From the NCBI RefSeq assembly GCF_001005315.1, contig NZ_LBMG01000003.1, forward strand, positions 145,756 through 209,755: a stretch of DNA of 64,000 nt, written 5' to 3'. The stretch is from Kordia jejudonensis (lineage in GTDB: Bacteria; Bacteroidota; Bacteroidia; Flavobacteriales; Flavobacteriaceae). The notes beneath the pieces are model-generated. The model was not told the DNA's origin, made no database searches, and was given only the letters and a program-made list of their open reading frames with translations. Position 1 is the stretch's first letter; every line of letters begins with the position of its first letter. A program made the position numbers and the translations under genes. This document shows positions 47,301 to 55,782 of the stretch, one piece after another.

Positions 47301-50300
47301 TCTCCAAACTTTAATTACACAGCAACAACACCAGATGTAGTTTCTGTAACAGGAACAACTACAGATATTACTGATGTAGACTTCGGATTAAACGAGGTGC
47401 AAGTTATTGACTTCAATATTTCAGGAACTGTATTTGATGACGATAACGAAAACGGTACACAAGATGCTGGAGAAGCTGCTTTAGATGGAATCACAATCAC
47501 TTTATACGCTGATAACAATGCAGACGGTAACTTAGATGTTGCTGATACTACATTAACATCAACTACTACAGCAGTTGATGGATCATACAACTTCTCAAAC
47601 ATTACAACTGAAAATGTACTTGCAGTAGTTACGACACCAGGAAACACTGCAGCATTTACATATGTATTAACAACGTCTAACACACAAGCTGCTAGTTCAT
47701 TAATCACTGATGTAACTGGATTAGACTTCGGAATCAATGAAGTACAAGTTGTTGATTATAACATTTCAGGAACTGTATTTGATGATGATAACGAAAACGG
47801 AACACAAGATACTGGAGAAGGTGTTTTAGACGGAATCACTATCACATTATACGCTGATAACAACAATGACGGTGCTTTAGATGCTGGTGATGTTTCATTA
47901 TCAACAACGACAACGGGAGTTGATGGATCATATAACTTCTCAAACATTACAACTGAAAATGTACTTGCAGTAGTTACGACACCAGGAAACACAGCAACAT
48001 TTACATATACATTAACAACTGCTGATACCCAAGCTGCTAGTTCATTCATTACAGATGTAACTGGATTAGACTTTGGAATCAATGAAGTTAAAATTATTGA
48101 CTACGATATCTCAGGAAATGTATTTGATGATAACAACGGTGACGGTATCAAAGGAACAGGAGAAGGTTCAGCAGGACCAGTAACTGTAACATTATATGCG
48201 GATAACAATAATGATGGAGTAATTGACGCTGGAGATACTGTAATTGGAACAACAGTTACTAGTTCAATGAGTGGAAACTATAGCTTTATCAATGTAACTG
48301 TAGAAAACACAATTGTATCGGTAACGGTACCTGCAAACTCTGCAACATTTACATATACACTTACAACTGCTGGATTCCAATTTACAGGTTCTGTACAAAC
48401 AAATGTAACAGGAGTTAACTTCGGAATTGACAGAGTTCAAGTAATCAACTACAACATCTCAGGAACTGTATTTGATGATGATAACGTGAACGGAACAATT
48501 GATGCAGGTGAAAATTTCTTAAGAAATGTAACACTTACATTATACGCTGACAATGATAACAACGGAAGAGTTGGAGCAGCGGATACAGCAATTGGTTCAA
48601 CTACTTCTGCAAGCGACGGAACATACAGCTTCTCAGCTGTAACTGAGCGTAACACATTAGTAGCTGTAACTGTACCAACAAATGATTCATCATTTACATA
48701 CGTACTAACAACAGCAAACGTATTAGTAACAGGTTCTACAATCAATAATGTAACTGGAGCTGACTTCGGAATCAACCGTGAAATCAATGTTAACTATAAT
48801 ATTAGCGGATTTGTTTGGGATGATGATAATGAAAATGGAACGCTAGAAACGTCTACAGAAGGTTTCTTAGACAACATCACAGTAACATTATATGCTGACA
48901 ACGATAACAACGGAAGAGTAGGAGCTGGTGATGTAGTAATTTCATCAACTACAACTGCTACTGACGGAACGTATAGTTTCACAAATGTAACGGTAGCTTC
49001 TACTTTAGTAGAAGTAACAGTGCCAGGAAACACAAGTAGCTTTGTATACAGTCTTACAACTGCTAGACAACTTGTAACAAGCTCTACAATAACAGACGTA
49101 ACAGGAATCAACTTCGGAATCAACGAGCAAACTGCAACCTATTCAATTTCAGGAACTGTATTTGACGATGATAACGAAAACGGATTAAATGATGCTGAAG
49201 CTGGATTATCTAATGTAGTGGTTACACTATATAATGACTTAAACCAGAACGGAAGAGTTGATAGAGGAGAGCCAACATTACTTCAAACAACTTCTGATAG
49301 AAATGGTAACTACCAATTCTCAGGATTAACAGATGTATTTGTAGTAATACAAGCTTCAGTTCCTACACCAACAACAACGTTTAGATACACAGCAACTACT
49401 CCAATAAGTTTAGGATTAAGCTCTGGATTAAATACAGTAGTTGACTTTGGTATCAATAGACAACTAATCGTTCTTTACAATATTGGTGGACTTATTTGGG
49501 ATGATGACAATGCAAACCAAGTAAAAGATGCTACAGAATTAGTATTAGAAAATATCAGTGTAACATTATACAACGATATTAATGCAAATGGTGTTATTGA
49601 CGCAGGTGAAACTGCTATCTCAACAGTACAAACATCAAATATTGGACGATACACGTTCACAGGAGTAACTGCATTAAACGTTATTGTGCAACCAGTATTA
49701 CCATCAAATGGTACATTCACGACACCAAGTTCGTTAGCACTTTCAAGTGTAAACAATAACATTACAAATGCTAACTTCGGAATTGATATTGTATCAAATG
49801 TATTCCAAGTAACAGGAGTTGTATTTGATGATGATAACAGAAATGGTATCGCTGATCCAGGAGAAGGTTCTATAAACGGATTAGCAGTAGAAATCTATGT
49901 TGATACAGATGGTTCAGGAACGTTTGATCCTAACTTAGATGCATTAGTTGCCTTTACGCAAACATCTAACGGATCGTTCAACTTCCAAAACCCTAACTAT
50001 ATTGTAAACAACGTACCATCTGGACAAGTATTTATTAGAGTAGTGATTCCAGCAGGAAACCCACCATTATTAACATATACGTCAACATACGATCCAGATA
50101 CAGGTGTTGTAAACCCTGACGGTGTATACCCAACAATTATGACGGGTAACATTACAGGAATCAACTTTGGTATCGATGTAATTGACTTCATCGGAACACC
50201 TAGAAATGATGCTTTAGGTACAAACGCAGGACTAATTACTAATGGAGACAACATCCAAGCAGCAACTGCTGAGCCAGTAGATGTATCGTCAAGATTAAGA

Positions 50301-50528
50301 TTATATCCAAACCCTGTTGTAAGACAGATTGCTATCAATGCAGAGGAGTTCAATGGAGATGTTACTGTTGAAATATACAATGACAGAGGATACAAAGTAA
50401 TGACTACAACAGCAAGCCCATTTGCAGGTGAGTTAAAAGTAGACGTACAAAGATTACGACCAGGAATGTACTATGTTAAATTCGGGTCAAGAAATAAAGT
50501 TGCAAGTAAGAAATTTGTAAAAAGATAA
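44346..50528 (+). CDS. Giant T9SS-exported protein with 13 tandem SdrD-B-like domains
   Basis: This 2060-residue protein has a signal peptide ending around NVFANS. Residues to about 446 form a unique region rich in Tyr, Ser and Asn with an acidic linker. From residue 447 to about 1944 there are 13 tandem domains of about 115 residues. Each starts like TVFDDDNENG, has LYADNNNDGVLDAGD (a DxNxDGxxD calcium-loop pattern) and ends DFGIN, matching SdrD B-like domains. The end (about 1984-2060, LYPNPVVRQIAI and LRPGMYYVKFG) is a type A T9SS sorting signal. It is probably a long surface adhesin or stalk. It is flanked by terminators, hence a single-gene unit. Confidence 0.92.
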   Translation: MKTKITLLVLTVLLGLTNVFANSMPSSENVVENEIMTTGDNSIIISAGKRIYTLDMNTYQATLLATSPYVNEINSIASDNTTGWIFYVSNHISSYNWTIYGYNVYTNTHKNFGSVRHFFTSTGHAYSSRGLASGGATFYNGNLYFAMEYPTRCYTHRGNSSGNANPKDELPNNTRAAGTVPNSLFTNGPITRNATSTEADDTDNGGRDGNGETLEDFEIIEAGEANAPSELVSDYIPEEDLPADAAADDALQQRGTSSQTESYSYNYYSSSYNNRMYLLKISFNGLSDASGQTTSVANGRPVYDNWWYSSFLYRGELGDIVVDDNGQLYAATSYQVQAYNFNSNRYDWANNEDVYAQMAKDKHSALQLLKNKRQCSTYYYNGCPHTSCTTKSFVQSYTAPSHLRTYNNIQLGSLNEITGLNSNDIGRITDASDYIRLTPPVSYKIKGFVFDDNNENGSFNSGQGETKLSGIGVTLYADNNADGVLDSGDTVLETQNTDASGNYKFENVTTASTLVQVSVPADDNNFTYNLTTAEVISVTGATSDITGIKFGINKDEVVVNVNYDVFGTVYDDDNENAALEAGEAGLDNVTLTLYNDVNADGLLDSGDTVITTTTSASDGTYSFLHVCVQNTIVAVTVPTNNGNFTYTLTTPAIQAINSINTNVTGVDFGINELQVVDYNISGTIFDDDNANGTSDTGEAVLESVIVTLYADNNNDGVLDAGDTVITTTPSGVNGVYNFANVNVENTVVAVTVPGNTPDFTYTLTTAASLDSSSVNTDVNGLDFGIDKVQVIDYNISGNVYDDNDESGAQDPGEDNLDAITVTLYADVNANGVVDAGDTIIASAISAVDGTYSFANVTEANTVVAVTVPANNGTFTYTLTTPGTLDTSSTITDVTNINFGINEVEVIDYNISGTVFDDDNANGGVDTSEGRIPNVVVRLYDDVNEDGSLDSNDVQIANTATGSSGTYQFNNVTRRRTLVEFRVPGNSPNFNYTATTPDVVSVTGTTTDITDVDFGLNEVQVIDFNISGTVFDDDNENGTQDAGEAALDGITITLYADNNADGNLDVADTTLTSTTTAVDGSYNFSNITTENVLAVVTTPGNTAAFTYVLTTSNTQAASSLITDVTGLDFGINEVQVVDYNISGTVFDDDNENGTQDTGEGVLDGITITLYADNNNDGALDAGDVSLSTTTTGVDGSYNFSNITTENVLAVVTTPGNTATFTYTLTTADTQAASSFITDVTGLDFGINEVKIIDYDISGNVFDDNNGDGIKGTGEGSAGPVTVTLYADNNNDGVIDAGDTVIGTTVTSSMSGNYSFINVTVENTIVSVTVPANSATFTYTLTTAGFQFTGSVQTNVTGVNFGIDRVQVINYNISGTVFDDDNVNGTIDAGENFLRNVTLTLYADNDNNGRVGAADTAIGSTTSASDGTYSFSAVTERNTLVAVTVPTNDSSFTYVLTTANVLVTGSTINNVTGADFGINREINVNYNISGFVWDDDNENGTLETSTEGFLDNITVTLYADNDNNGRVGAGDVVISSTTTATDGTYSFTNVTVASTLVEVTVPGNTSSFVYSLTTARQLVTSSTITDVTGINFGINEQTATYSISGTVFDDDNENGLNDAEAGLSNVVVTLYNDLNQNGRVDRGEPTLLQTTSDRNGNYQFSGLTDVFVVIQASVPTPTTTFRYTATTPISLGLSSGLNTVVDFGINRQLIVLYNIGGLIWDDDNANQVKDATELVLENISVTLYNDINANGVIDAGETAISTVQTSNIGRYTFTGVTALNVIVQPVLPSNGTFTTPSSLALSSVNNNITNANFGIDIVSNVFQVTGVVFDDDNRNGIADPGEGSINGLAVEIYVDTDGSGTFDPNLDALVAFTQTSNGSFNFQNPNYIVNNVPSGQVFIRVVIPAGNPPLLTYTSTYDPDTGVVNPDGVYPTIMTGNITGINFGIDVIDFIGTPRNDALGTNAGLITNGDNIQAATAEPVDVSSRLRLYPNPVVRQIAINAEEFNGDVTVEIYNDRGYKVMTTTASPFAGELKVDVQRLRPGMYYVKFGSRNKVASKKFVKR
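45684..50178 (+). repeat. Thirteen tandem coding repeats of about 344 nt
   Basis: Units begin near 45684, 46042, 46388, 46731, 47079, 47423, 47767, 48112, 48461, 48805, 49148, 49483 and 49815. Most are diverged at the DNA level. Units 6 and 7 share an identical 59-base tract (47589-47647 and 47934-47992), indicating recent duplication or gene conversion. Confidence 0.9.
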
Positions 50529-50554
50529 ATATTTGTAATCCCCAACCTCAAAGA

Positions 50555-50580
50555 AAAGCCGCTGAAAAGCGGCTTTTTTT
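50555..50580 (+). terminator. Intrinsic terminator after the giant surface protein
   Basis: AAAGCCGCT (50555-50563) and AGCGGCTTT (50568-50576) pair around a GAAA tetraloop, followed by T residues to 50580. This is a textbook terminator. The remaining gap to 50763 shows only a -7 box. Confidence 0.9.
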
Positions 50581-50736
50581 ATGTACAAAAACTTCAAGTA
50601 AGTAGCTTGTTCGGCAAACTCAATACTGTCTCTTTGAGCAATGCTACAAAAAACAGCATTTGTACATCAATATAAAGATCAACAACTTCTCTAAAGACGA
50701 CTGCCTTTATTTCCTGTGCCAAATCAAATATTAGCG

Positions 50737-50744
50737 TATATTTG
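50737..50744 (+). promoter_or_regulatory. Putative -7 box (TATATTTG)
   Basis: TATATTTG matches TAnnTTTG and lies 18 bases before the ATG at 50763. It overlaps the alternative TTG start at 50742, which is therefore unlikely to be used. Confidence 0.5.
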
Positions 50745-50762
50745 CATCAAAATACAAGAATT

Positions 50763-51368
50763 ATGTTTAGTGATCTGGCAAATAAAATATTCCAAGAAAG
50801 CATTGAAAAATATCACATGATTGACAATGTAGATCAACCTTTTGAAAATCCTTATGCAAAAGACGAAATAGAACACCTTTTATATAGAAAAAATTGGATT
50901 GATACTGTGCAATGGCATTATGAAGATATTATTAGAGATCCAAACATTGATCCTGTGGCTGCCTTAAAACTAAAGCGCGACATTGATGCTTCAAACCAAG
51001 ATAGAACAGACACGGTAGAATATATTGACAGCTATTTTCTTCAAAAATATAAAGATGTAACGGTAAAAGATGGTGCAACAATCAATTCTGAAAGTCCAGC
51101 ATGGGCAATTGATCGTTTATCAATTCTTGCCTTAAAAATATACCACATGCAAGAAGAAGCAGATCGTATAGATGCTTCTGACGCGCACAGAGCAAAATGT
51201 CAAGAAAAACTAAACATCTTATTAGAACAAAGAGTCGATCTTTCAACAGCAATTGATCAACTAATTACAGATATTGAAAATGGAGATAAATACATGAAAG
51301 TCTACAAACAGATGAAAATGTACAACGACGACGATTTAAACCCTGTACTTTACAACAAAAACAAATAA
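50763..51368 (+). CDS. DUF4254-like protein
   Basis: The 201-residue soluble, largely helical protein contains NPYAKDEIEHLLYRKNWIDTVQWHYED (shown in part) and ILALKIYHMQEEADR, which I associate with DUF4254, a family often next to GT9 glycosyltransferases in Bacteroidota. Start ATG 50763 is chosen because of the -7 box just upstream. The GT9 gene follows after 28 bases. No enzymatic motif is visible; it may be an accessory or chaperone-like factor in LPS assembly. Confidence 0.7.
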   Translation: MFSDLANKIFQESIEKYHMIDNVDQPFENPYAKDEIEHLLYRKNWIDTVQWHYEDIIRDPNIDPVAALKLKRDIDASNQDRTDTVEYIDSYFLQKYKDVTVKDGATINSESPAWAIDRLSILALKIYHMQEEADRIDASDAHRAKCQEKLNILLEQRVDLSTAIDQLITDIENGDKYMKVYKQMKMYNDDDLNPVLYNKNK

Positions 51369-51396
51369 TACGCGTCTCCAAGAAGCAAAGCATCAT

Positions 51397-52443
51397 ATGA
51401 TGACTGAACAATCTTCGAAACACATCCTAGTCATACGTCTCTCAGCTATGGGAGACGTTGCTATGACTGTACCAGTCATCAACGCATTACTTCGCGAAAA
51501 CCCATCGGTAAAAATTACGGTTGTCTCTAGAGCATTTCTAAAACCAATATTTGACGGCATTCCAAACGTAGCATTTTTCACAGCAGACGTAAAAGGAAAA
51601 CACAAAGGTATTTTTGGCTTATACAAACTATACAAAGAATTAAAAGCATTACAAATAGACGTTGTGGCAGATTTACACAATGTATTGCGATCTAACATTC
51701 TTGGAACCTATTTCAAAGCTGGTGGTTTCAAAGTTTGTAAAATAGACAAAGGAAGAGCCGAAAAAAAAGCACTAACGCGTACAAAAGACAAAATATTTAA
51801 GCAGCTCAAAACAACTCACGAACGTTATGCAGATGTTTTCAAACAGCTTGGATACAATGTGTCACTTACCAAAGAAGATGTATTAGCGCAGCGCGAATTG
51901 ACTCCAAAAATAATCACATTCACAGGGAACAATCCTAAAAAATGGATTGGCATTGCACCTTTTGCCGCCTTTGCAGGAAAAACCTATCCTTTTGAATTGA
52001 TGGAAGAAGTAGTATCAAAACTAAACGCAACAAAACAATACAGCATCATTCTATTTGGTGGACCAGCCGAAAAAAAGCAACTAGCAACACTTGAAAACAA
52101 CTACGAAACGGCAATCAATTGCGCAGGTTTATTTTCCTTTAAAGAAGAATTAGCGCTGATTTCTAACCTTGATGTCATGCTTTCTATGGATTCTGGAAAT
52201 GCGCACTTGGCGGCAATGTTTGGACGAAAAGTAATTACCATTTGGGGAATAACACATCCATATGCAGGTTTTTATCCATTTGGACAACCTATTGAAAATG
52301 CGCTGTTAGCAGATAAAGAAAAATATCCTTTGCTTCCAACTTCTATTTACGGAAACAAGTACCCAAAAGGTTACGAAAACGTACTAGAAACCATTACGTC
52401 ACAAGTAGTGTTTGATAAAATTGTGGAGGTGTTAGATATGTAA
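51397..52443 (+). CDS. GT9 family glycosyltransferase (heptosyltransferase-like)
   Basis: The 348-residue GT-B protein has ILVIRLSAMGDVAMTVPVI at the N-terminus, KWIGIAPFAAFAGKTYPFE, and the donor-site SMDSGNAHLAAMFGRKVITIWG, all typical of ADP-heptose:LPS heptosyltransferase-like GT9 enzymes. It probably builds the LPS core or lipid A proximal region. Flavobacteria may use other donor sugars, so the heptose is not certain. Two alternative ATG codons (51397 and 51400) are adjacent. Confidence 0.88.
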   Translation: MMTEQSSKHILVIRLSAMGDVAMTVPVINALLRENPSVKITVVSRAFLKPIFDGIPNVAFFTADVKGKHKGIFGLYKLYKELKALQIDVVADLHNVLRSNILGTYFKAGGFKVCKIDKGRAEKKALTRTKDKIFKQLKTTHERYADVFKQLGYNVSLTKEDVLAQRELTPKIITFTGNNPKKWIGIAPFAAFAGKTYPFELMEEVVSKLNATKQYSIILFGGPAEKKQLATLENNYETAINCAGLFSFKEELALISNLDVMLSMDSGNAHLAAMFGRKVITIWGITHPYAGFYPFGQPIENALLADKEKYPLLPTSIYGNKYPKGYENVLETITSQVVFDKIVEVLDM

Positions 52444-52445
52444 AA

Positions 52446-52901
52446 ATGATGCAAGATTCAGCAATTATAGAAAGACGTCATACGAGATTCAAAAAAACAG
52501 TTTGTGAATCAGAAATTGTTTATGCACTAAAAAACAATCAAGGTTTTGCTACCTCAGTCTCAAATCATTTTGAAGATGAAAAAGGAAACCCTACTACAAT
52601 TATTTGTTTTTGGGCTGAAAAATCACTTGCAAAATCATGTATCAAAAATGAATGGAGTGATTATAATGTCTGTGAAATTTCATTACCTGATTTTATTGAA
52701 AATTGGTGTATAGGAATGGAAAATGAAGGATTATTAATCGGAACAGAATTTGATCAAAACATGTTTGGGTTTGAAGCAGATCCACTAGAGTTGATCATAG
52801 AACTAATCATGGAACTGAAAACCGCAAGAAAAAATATCAACTTACGAAAGTTTGATGATCTCACTGATTTAGAAAAACAAATCAAAGCTATTCTTGAATA
52901 A
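52446..52901 (+). CDS. DUF2750-like protein
   Basis: This 151-residue acidic protein has FWAEKSLAKSCIKNEWSDY (within the family core), ISLPDFIENWCIGMENEGLL and a C-terminal helical region. The pattern of a Trp-Ala-containing strand, a D-x-F-x-x-x-W helix and a GI-type loop matches DUF2750, an uncharacterised family resembling immunity or SUKH-like proteins in size. It begins two bases after the GT9 gene and ends before a bidirectional terminator. Confidence 0.6.
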   Translation: MMQDSAIIERRHTRFKKTVCESEIVYALKNNQGFATSVSNHFEDEKGNPTTIICFWAEKSLAKSCIKNEWSDYNVCEISLPDFIENWCIGMENEGLLIGTEFDQNMFGFEADPLELIIELIMELKTARKNINLRKFDDLTDLEKQIKAILE

Positions 52902-52919
52902 AAAATACACTTAAAAATA

Positions 52920-52948
52920 AACCCTGAAAAATAATACTTTTCAGGGTT
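52920..52948. terminator. Bidirectional terminator between convergent genes
   Basis: AACCCTGAAAA (52920-52930) and TTTTCAGGGTT (52938-52948) form a perfect 11-bp stem with a seven-base loop. It can serve the + strand gene ending at 52901 and the - strand gene ending at 53067. The left arm has A-rich flanks and the right arm T-rich flanks. Confidence 0.8.
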
Positions 52949-53066
52949 CTATATATCGTCTTACATCACTTACGATTTTATATTTCAGAAGTATGATTTT
53001 TAATTGAAGCAATTCTCAAACAAAAAAACACACATCGCTCGTCACAATTTATTAATTTCAAACTCA

Positions 53067-54107
53067 CTATATATCATCAAAATCAACCTTAATCGTCGCT
53101 GTAGTTGGATGTGCTTGGCACGCTAATACCATACCTTCTTCCAATTCGCTATCCGTTAAAATCTGATTCTTCTCCATAATCGCTTTTCCTTCGGTAACTC
53201 TACAAATACAACTGCTACAAATTCCTCCTTGACATGAATATGGCGCGTCAATTTTTTGTTTCAATGCAGCATCTAAAATGGTTTCGCTAGCGTCCATTTC
53301 AAAGGTAAAATCTTCATCATCCACCGTAATAGAAATCGTAGCTTTTCCAGTAACAGCTTCCGCAGCTTCATTGGTTTCAGAAGAAGCTGTAAACAATTCA
53401 AAGTGAATCGTATCTTCCGCAACACCGTTATTCTTTAAAGTATCCGAAACGGTAGTAATCATCGCTTCTGGACCACAAATATAATGATGCGCAAAAGCAA
53501 CATCTTTCATCTGATTCTTAACTACATAATTCACGGTAGTTCCGTCAATTCTTCCTGCTAAAGCATTATCGGCACGTGATTGACTGTACACAAATTTCAA
53601 ATAAAAATCAGGATACTTTTCAGCCAAAGCAATCAGCTCATCATGAAAAATAGTCTCTTCTGTAGACTTATTTCCATACAAAAGTGCTACAGTATTTCCA
53701 TAATCTAAGGCAGTTTTTAAAATACTCATAATTGGTGTAATTCCACTACCAGCCGCGTAAAGTGCAATAGCACCTTTATGTGTTGAAGGCGTGTAAATAA
53801 ACTTTCCTTCTGGCGGATGCACGTCTAAAACGGTTCCTTCCGTCAACTCTTGATTGGCGTATTTGGAAAAAGTTCCATCAACAACTTCCTTAATCGCTAC
53901 TTTAACGATATTCTCTTTTGGTGTTGAACACAACGAATAGGCTCTTCGCACTTCTTCGCCATTCAGCATAGTTTTGATGGTGATATATTGTCCTGACTTA
54001 AATGAAAATTCAGGTTGTAACGCTTCAGGGATGCTAAATTCTACGCTTACCGCGCTTGGTGTTTCTCTATGAATATGACGTACTTCTAACGAACGAAAAT
54101 CTGACAT
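53067..54107 (-). CDS. paaE: PaaE-type NAD(P)H-dependent 2Fe-2S flavodoxin reductase
   Basis: From the ATG at 54107 the product has 346 residues; an upstream in-frame start at 54170 lies before the -7 box. The N-terminal FAD domain has RRAYSLCSTP, the NAD(P) domain has YAAGSGITPIMSIL and the C-terminal ferredoxin domain has CQGGICSSCICRV with a later LACQAHP Cys. This order (FNR domain then 2Fe-2S) matches PaaE and Hcr-like reductases. No other phenylacetate genes are nearby, so it may serve another oxygenase or desaturase. Confidence 0.87.
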   Translation of the reverse strand: MSDFRSLEVRHIHRETPSAVSVEFSIPEALQPEFSFKSGQYITIKTMLNGEEVRRAYSLCSTPKENIVKVAIKEVVDGTFSKYANQELTEGTVLDVHPPEGKFIYTPSTHKGAIALYAAGSGITPIMSILKTALDYGNTVALLYGNKSTEETIFHDELIALAEKYPDFYLKFVYSQSRADNALAGRIDGTTVNYVVKNQMKDVAFAHHYICGPEAMITTVSDTLKNNGVAEDTIHFELFTASSETNEAAEAVTGKATISITVDDEDFTFEMDASETILDAALKQKIDAPYSCQGGICSSCICRVTEGKAIMEKNQILTDSELEEGMVLACQAHPTTATIKVDFDDI

Positions 54108-54157
54108 TGTGCAATTTTTTTTAAGATAAAAATGATCGCGTATTGCGAATAACGCCA

Positions 54158-54165
54158 CAAAAATA
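54158..54165 (-). promoter_or_regulatory. Putative -7 box (TATTTTTG, - strand)
   Basis: On the - strand TATTTTTG at 54165-54158 matches TAnnTTTG, 50 bases before the paaE-like ATG. It supports the start at 54107. Confidence 0.45.
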
Positions 54166-54218
54166 AACAAACAAACAAGGCTTTAAAAAATAAATGCACA
54201 CAAATTATACCTAAAAAA

Positions 54219-54250
54219 CTTATGCATAAGAAAATTATGTATTATATTTA
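54219..54250 (+). promoter_or_regulatory. PadR promoter with palindrome
   Basis: CTTATGCATAAG (54219-54230) is a perfect 12-bp palindrome located 12 bases before TATATTTA (54243-54250), a near match to the -7 box. Its place between the expected -33 and -7 regions fits an operator, most simply for the PadR protein encoded next. Confidence 0.4.
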
Positions 54251-54266
54251 CCTAAGAAATAACGCC

Positions 54267-54602
54267 ATGGGAAATTCAAAACTATACAAAGGAAGCTTGC
54301 ATACCATCATTTTAAAACTCTTGGAAGAGAATGGAAAAATGTACGGATATGAAATTACGCAAAAAGTAAAAGAAATCACAAACGGAGAACTCAACATTAC
54401 GGAAGGCGCGTTATATCCTGCGTTGCACAAGTTGGAAGCTGAAGAATTACTTGATGTAGAAGTTGCCAAAGTAGACAATCGCTTGCGCAAATATTACAAG
54501 CTTACTGAAAAAGGAACGAAAGAAACGGTAACTAAACTCAAAGAATTGGAAGAGTATATCCGAAACATGCACACGTTAGTAAATGCGAAATGGAGTATTT
54601 AA
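54267..54602 (+). CDS. PadR family transcriptional regulator
   Basis: From ATG 54267 the protein has 111 residues; the in-frame ATG at 54222 overlaps the palindrome and is rejected. The winged helix has LHTIILKLLEENGKMYGYEI, ITEGALYPALHKLE and RLRKYYKLTEKG, the canonical PadR core, then a short C-terminal dimerisation helix. PadR proteins repress nearby exporter or membrane genes until a ligand binds. Downstream are two membrane proteins and an ABC exporter, a common flavobacterial arrangement. Confidence 0.93.
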   Translation: MGNSKLYKGSLHTIILKLLEENGKMYGYEITQKVKEITNGELNITEGALYPALHKLEAEELLDVEVAKVDNRLRKYYKLTEKGTKETVTKLKELEEYIRNMHTLVNAKWSI

Positions 54603-54635
54603 TGTTAGCACAGTACGGTAGGAATTATAAATGCT

Positions 54636-55017
54636 AAATGTGTATGTTTCTATTCAAATCAACGAATCAACAAATAACGAATAACGAATACCGAAATTAT
54701 AAATGTTGAATGCTAAATTTTAAATATAAAAGTACAATTTAACCCCAAGACCCAAGACCCAAGACCCAAGACCCAAGATCCGAGACCCAAAACCCAATCA
54801 ACAACAAATGAAGTTTATATGTCTATAAGTTTAAATGTATATATTTCTATTCAAATCAACGAATTAACAAATAACAAATAACGAATACCGAATACCGAAT
54901 ACCGAATACCGAAATTATAAATGTTGAATGCTAAATTTTAAATATAAAAGTACAATTTAACCCAAAACCCAAAACCCAAAACCCAAAACCCAAAACCCAA
55001 AACCCAAGACCCAAAGT
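54636..55017. repeat. Duplicated intergenic block with heptamer tandem arrays
   Basis: Two copies of one sequence (about 54636-54798 and 54833-55017) share the order: CAAATCAACGAAT, CGAATAC-type units, GTTGAATGCTAAATTTTAAA, then CCCAAGA or CCCAAAA units. Copy 1 has five exact CCCAAGA units (54744-54778). Copy 2 has four CGAATAC units (54882-54909) and six CCCAAAA units (54961-55002). The array ends 14 bases before the start codon at 55031. It is a likely variable-number tandem repeat. Confidence 0.9.
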
Positions 55018-55030
55018 AAAATCCAAAAAG

Positions 55031-55759
55031 ATGAAATTAACGCAGGAGGAAATACAATACATTGATGACTACTTACGGAAAAGTGGTGTGCAATTTTGGG
55101 ATGTCCGCTGGGAAATATTAGATCATGTGGCGACAGGTGTTGAGGAGAAAATGACACATGAGAACTTAGATTTTGAAACAGCATTGGAAGCGGTTACCAT
55201 TGCTTTTGGAAACGATATTCGACAAGGATACGTGCTCAACAAAGACAATACAAAATGGGTTAAATCTACAAAATATGCAACAGGCGAAGGTTTCAAAAAA
55301 CTACAACGTGAAAAGCAAAAACAAATAGGAAGAAAACATTTCAAAGCCTATTGGCGACAACTACTCAGCCTATTTTTGTCGGTACAATTTTACATAGAAT
55401 TTATACTCATGATTGCTTCCGTTGTTGTCATTTCAAAATATTCGGAAAAATGGGCGTTAACGGTAGGTTTTGTATGGATATTTTATCCGTTTCTTATTAT
55501 TTTATACAAATCTATCAAAGGGGAAATTCCAAAAAAGTCGTTACATATCAATATGTCAATGACAGCAGTATTTTTATGGATACATATATTTAGTTTGGTG
55601 CCAAATATATACAAAAATTATTATGATGAAAAGATGGAATTTCAACTCTTAGCTTTACTATTAATTGTGTTATTTCCATTCATAAAAGCAAGTATGGTAC
55701 GCTACAATAGCGTCTGTAAAGAATATAAAAAATACTATGATTTAATCAAAAGTCAATAG
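55031..55759 (+). CDS. Membrane protein downstream of PadR
   Basis: The 242-residue protein has an N-terminal helical cytoplasmic domain (about 1-85: YIDDYLRKSGVQFWDVRWE, LDHVATGVEEKM, FGNDIRQGYV) and four to five C-terminal membrane helices from about residue 110. The N-terminal domain recurs in the next gene. It resembles PadR-associated membrane proteins of the DUF1700/HAAS kind, by arrangement rather than strong sequence match. It may be a regulator or partner of the ABC exporter. The heptamer repeat lies directly upstream. Confidence 0.7.
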   Translation: MKLTQEEIQYIDDYLRKSGVQFWDVRWEILDHVATGVEEKMTHENLDFETALEAVTIAFGNDIRQGYVLNKDNTKWVKSTKYATGEGFKKLQREKQKQIGRKHFKAYWRQLLSLFLSVQFYIEFILMIASVVVISKYSEKWALTVGFVWIFYPFLIILYKSIKGEIPKKSLHINMSMTAVFLWIHIFSLVPNIYKNYYDEKMEFQLLALLLIVLFPFIKASMVRYNSVCKEYKKYYDLIKSQ

Positions 55760-55782
55760 CGAATACAATTGAAGAAGAAAAA

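Noticed and set aside
47315..49123. Several long minus-strand ORFs with Ser/Val-rich repeats
   Set aside because: They mirror the tandem repeats of the large surface-protein gene on the opposite strand and have no independent start signals.
54636..55017. CRISPR array
   Set aside because: Units are 7 bases and contiguous without unique spacers, and no cas genes are present.
54957..55184. Minus-strand ORF with a repeated Trp/Phe/Gly-Leu pattern
   Set aside because: It is a translation of the CCCAAAA heptamer array and of the antisense of the following gene; low-complexity artefact.
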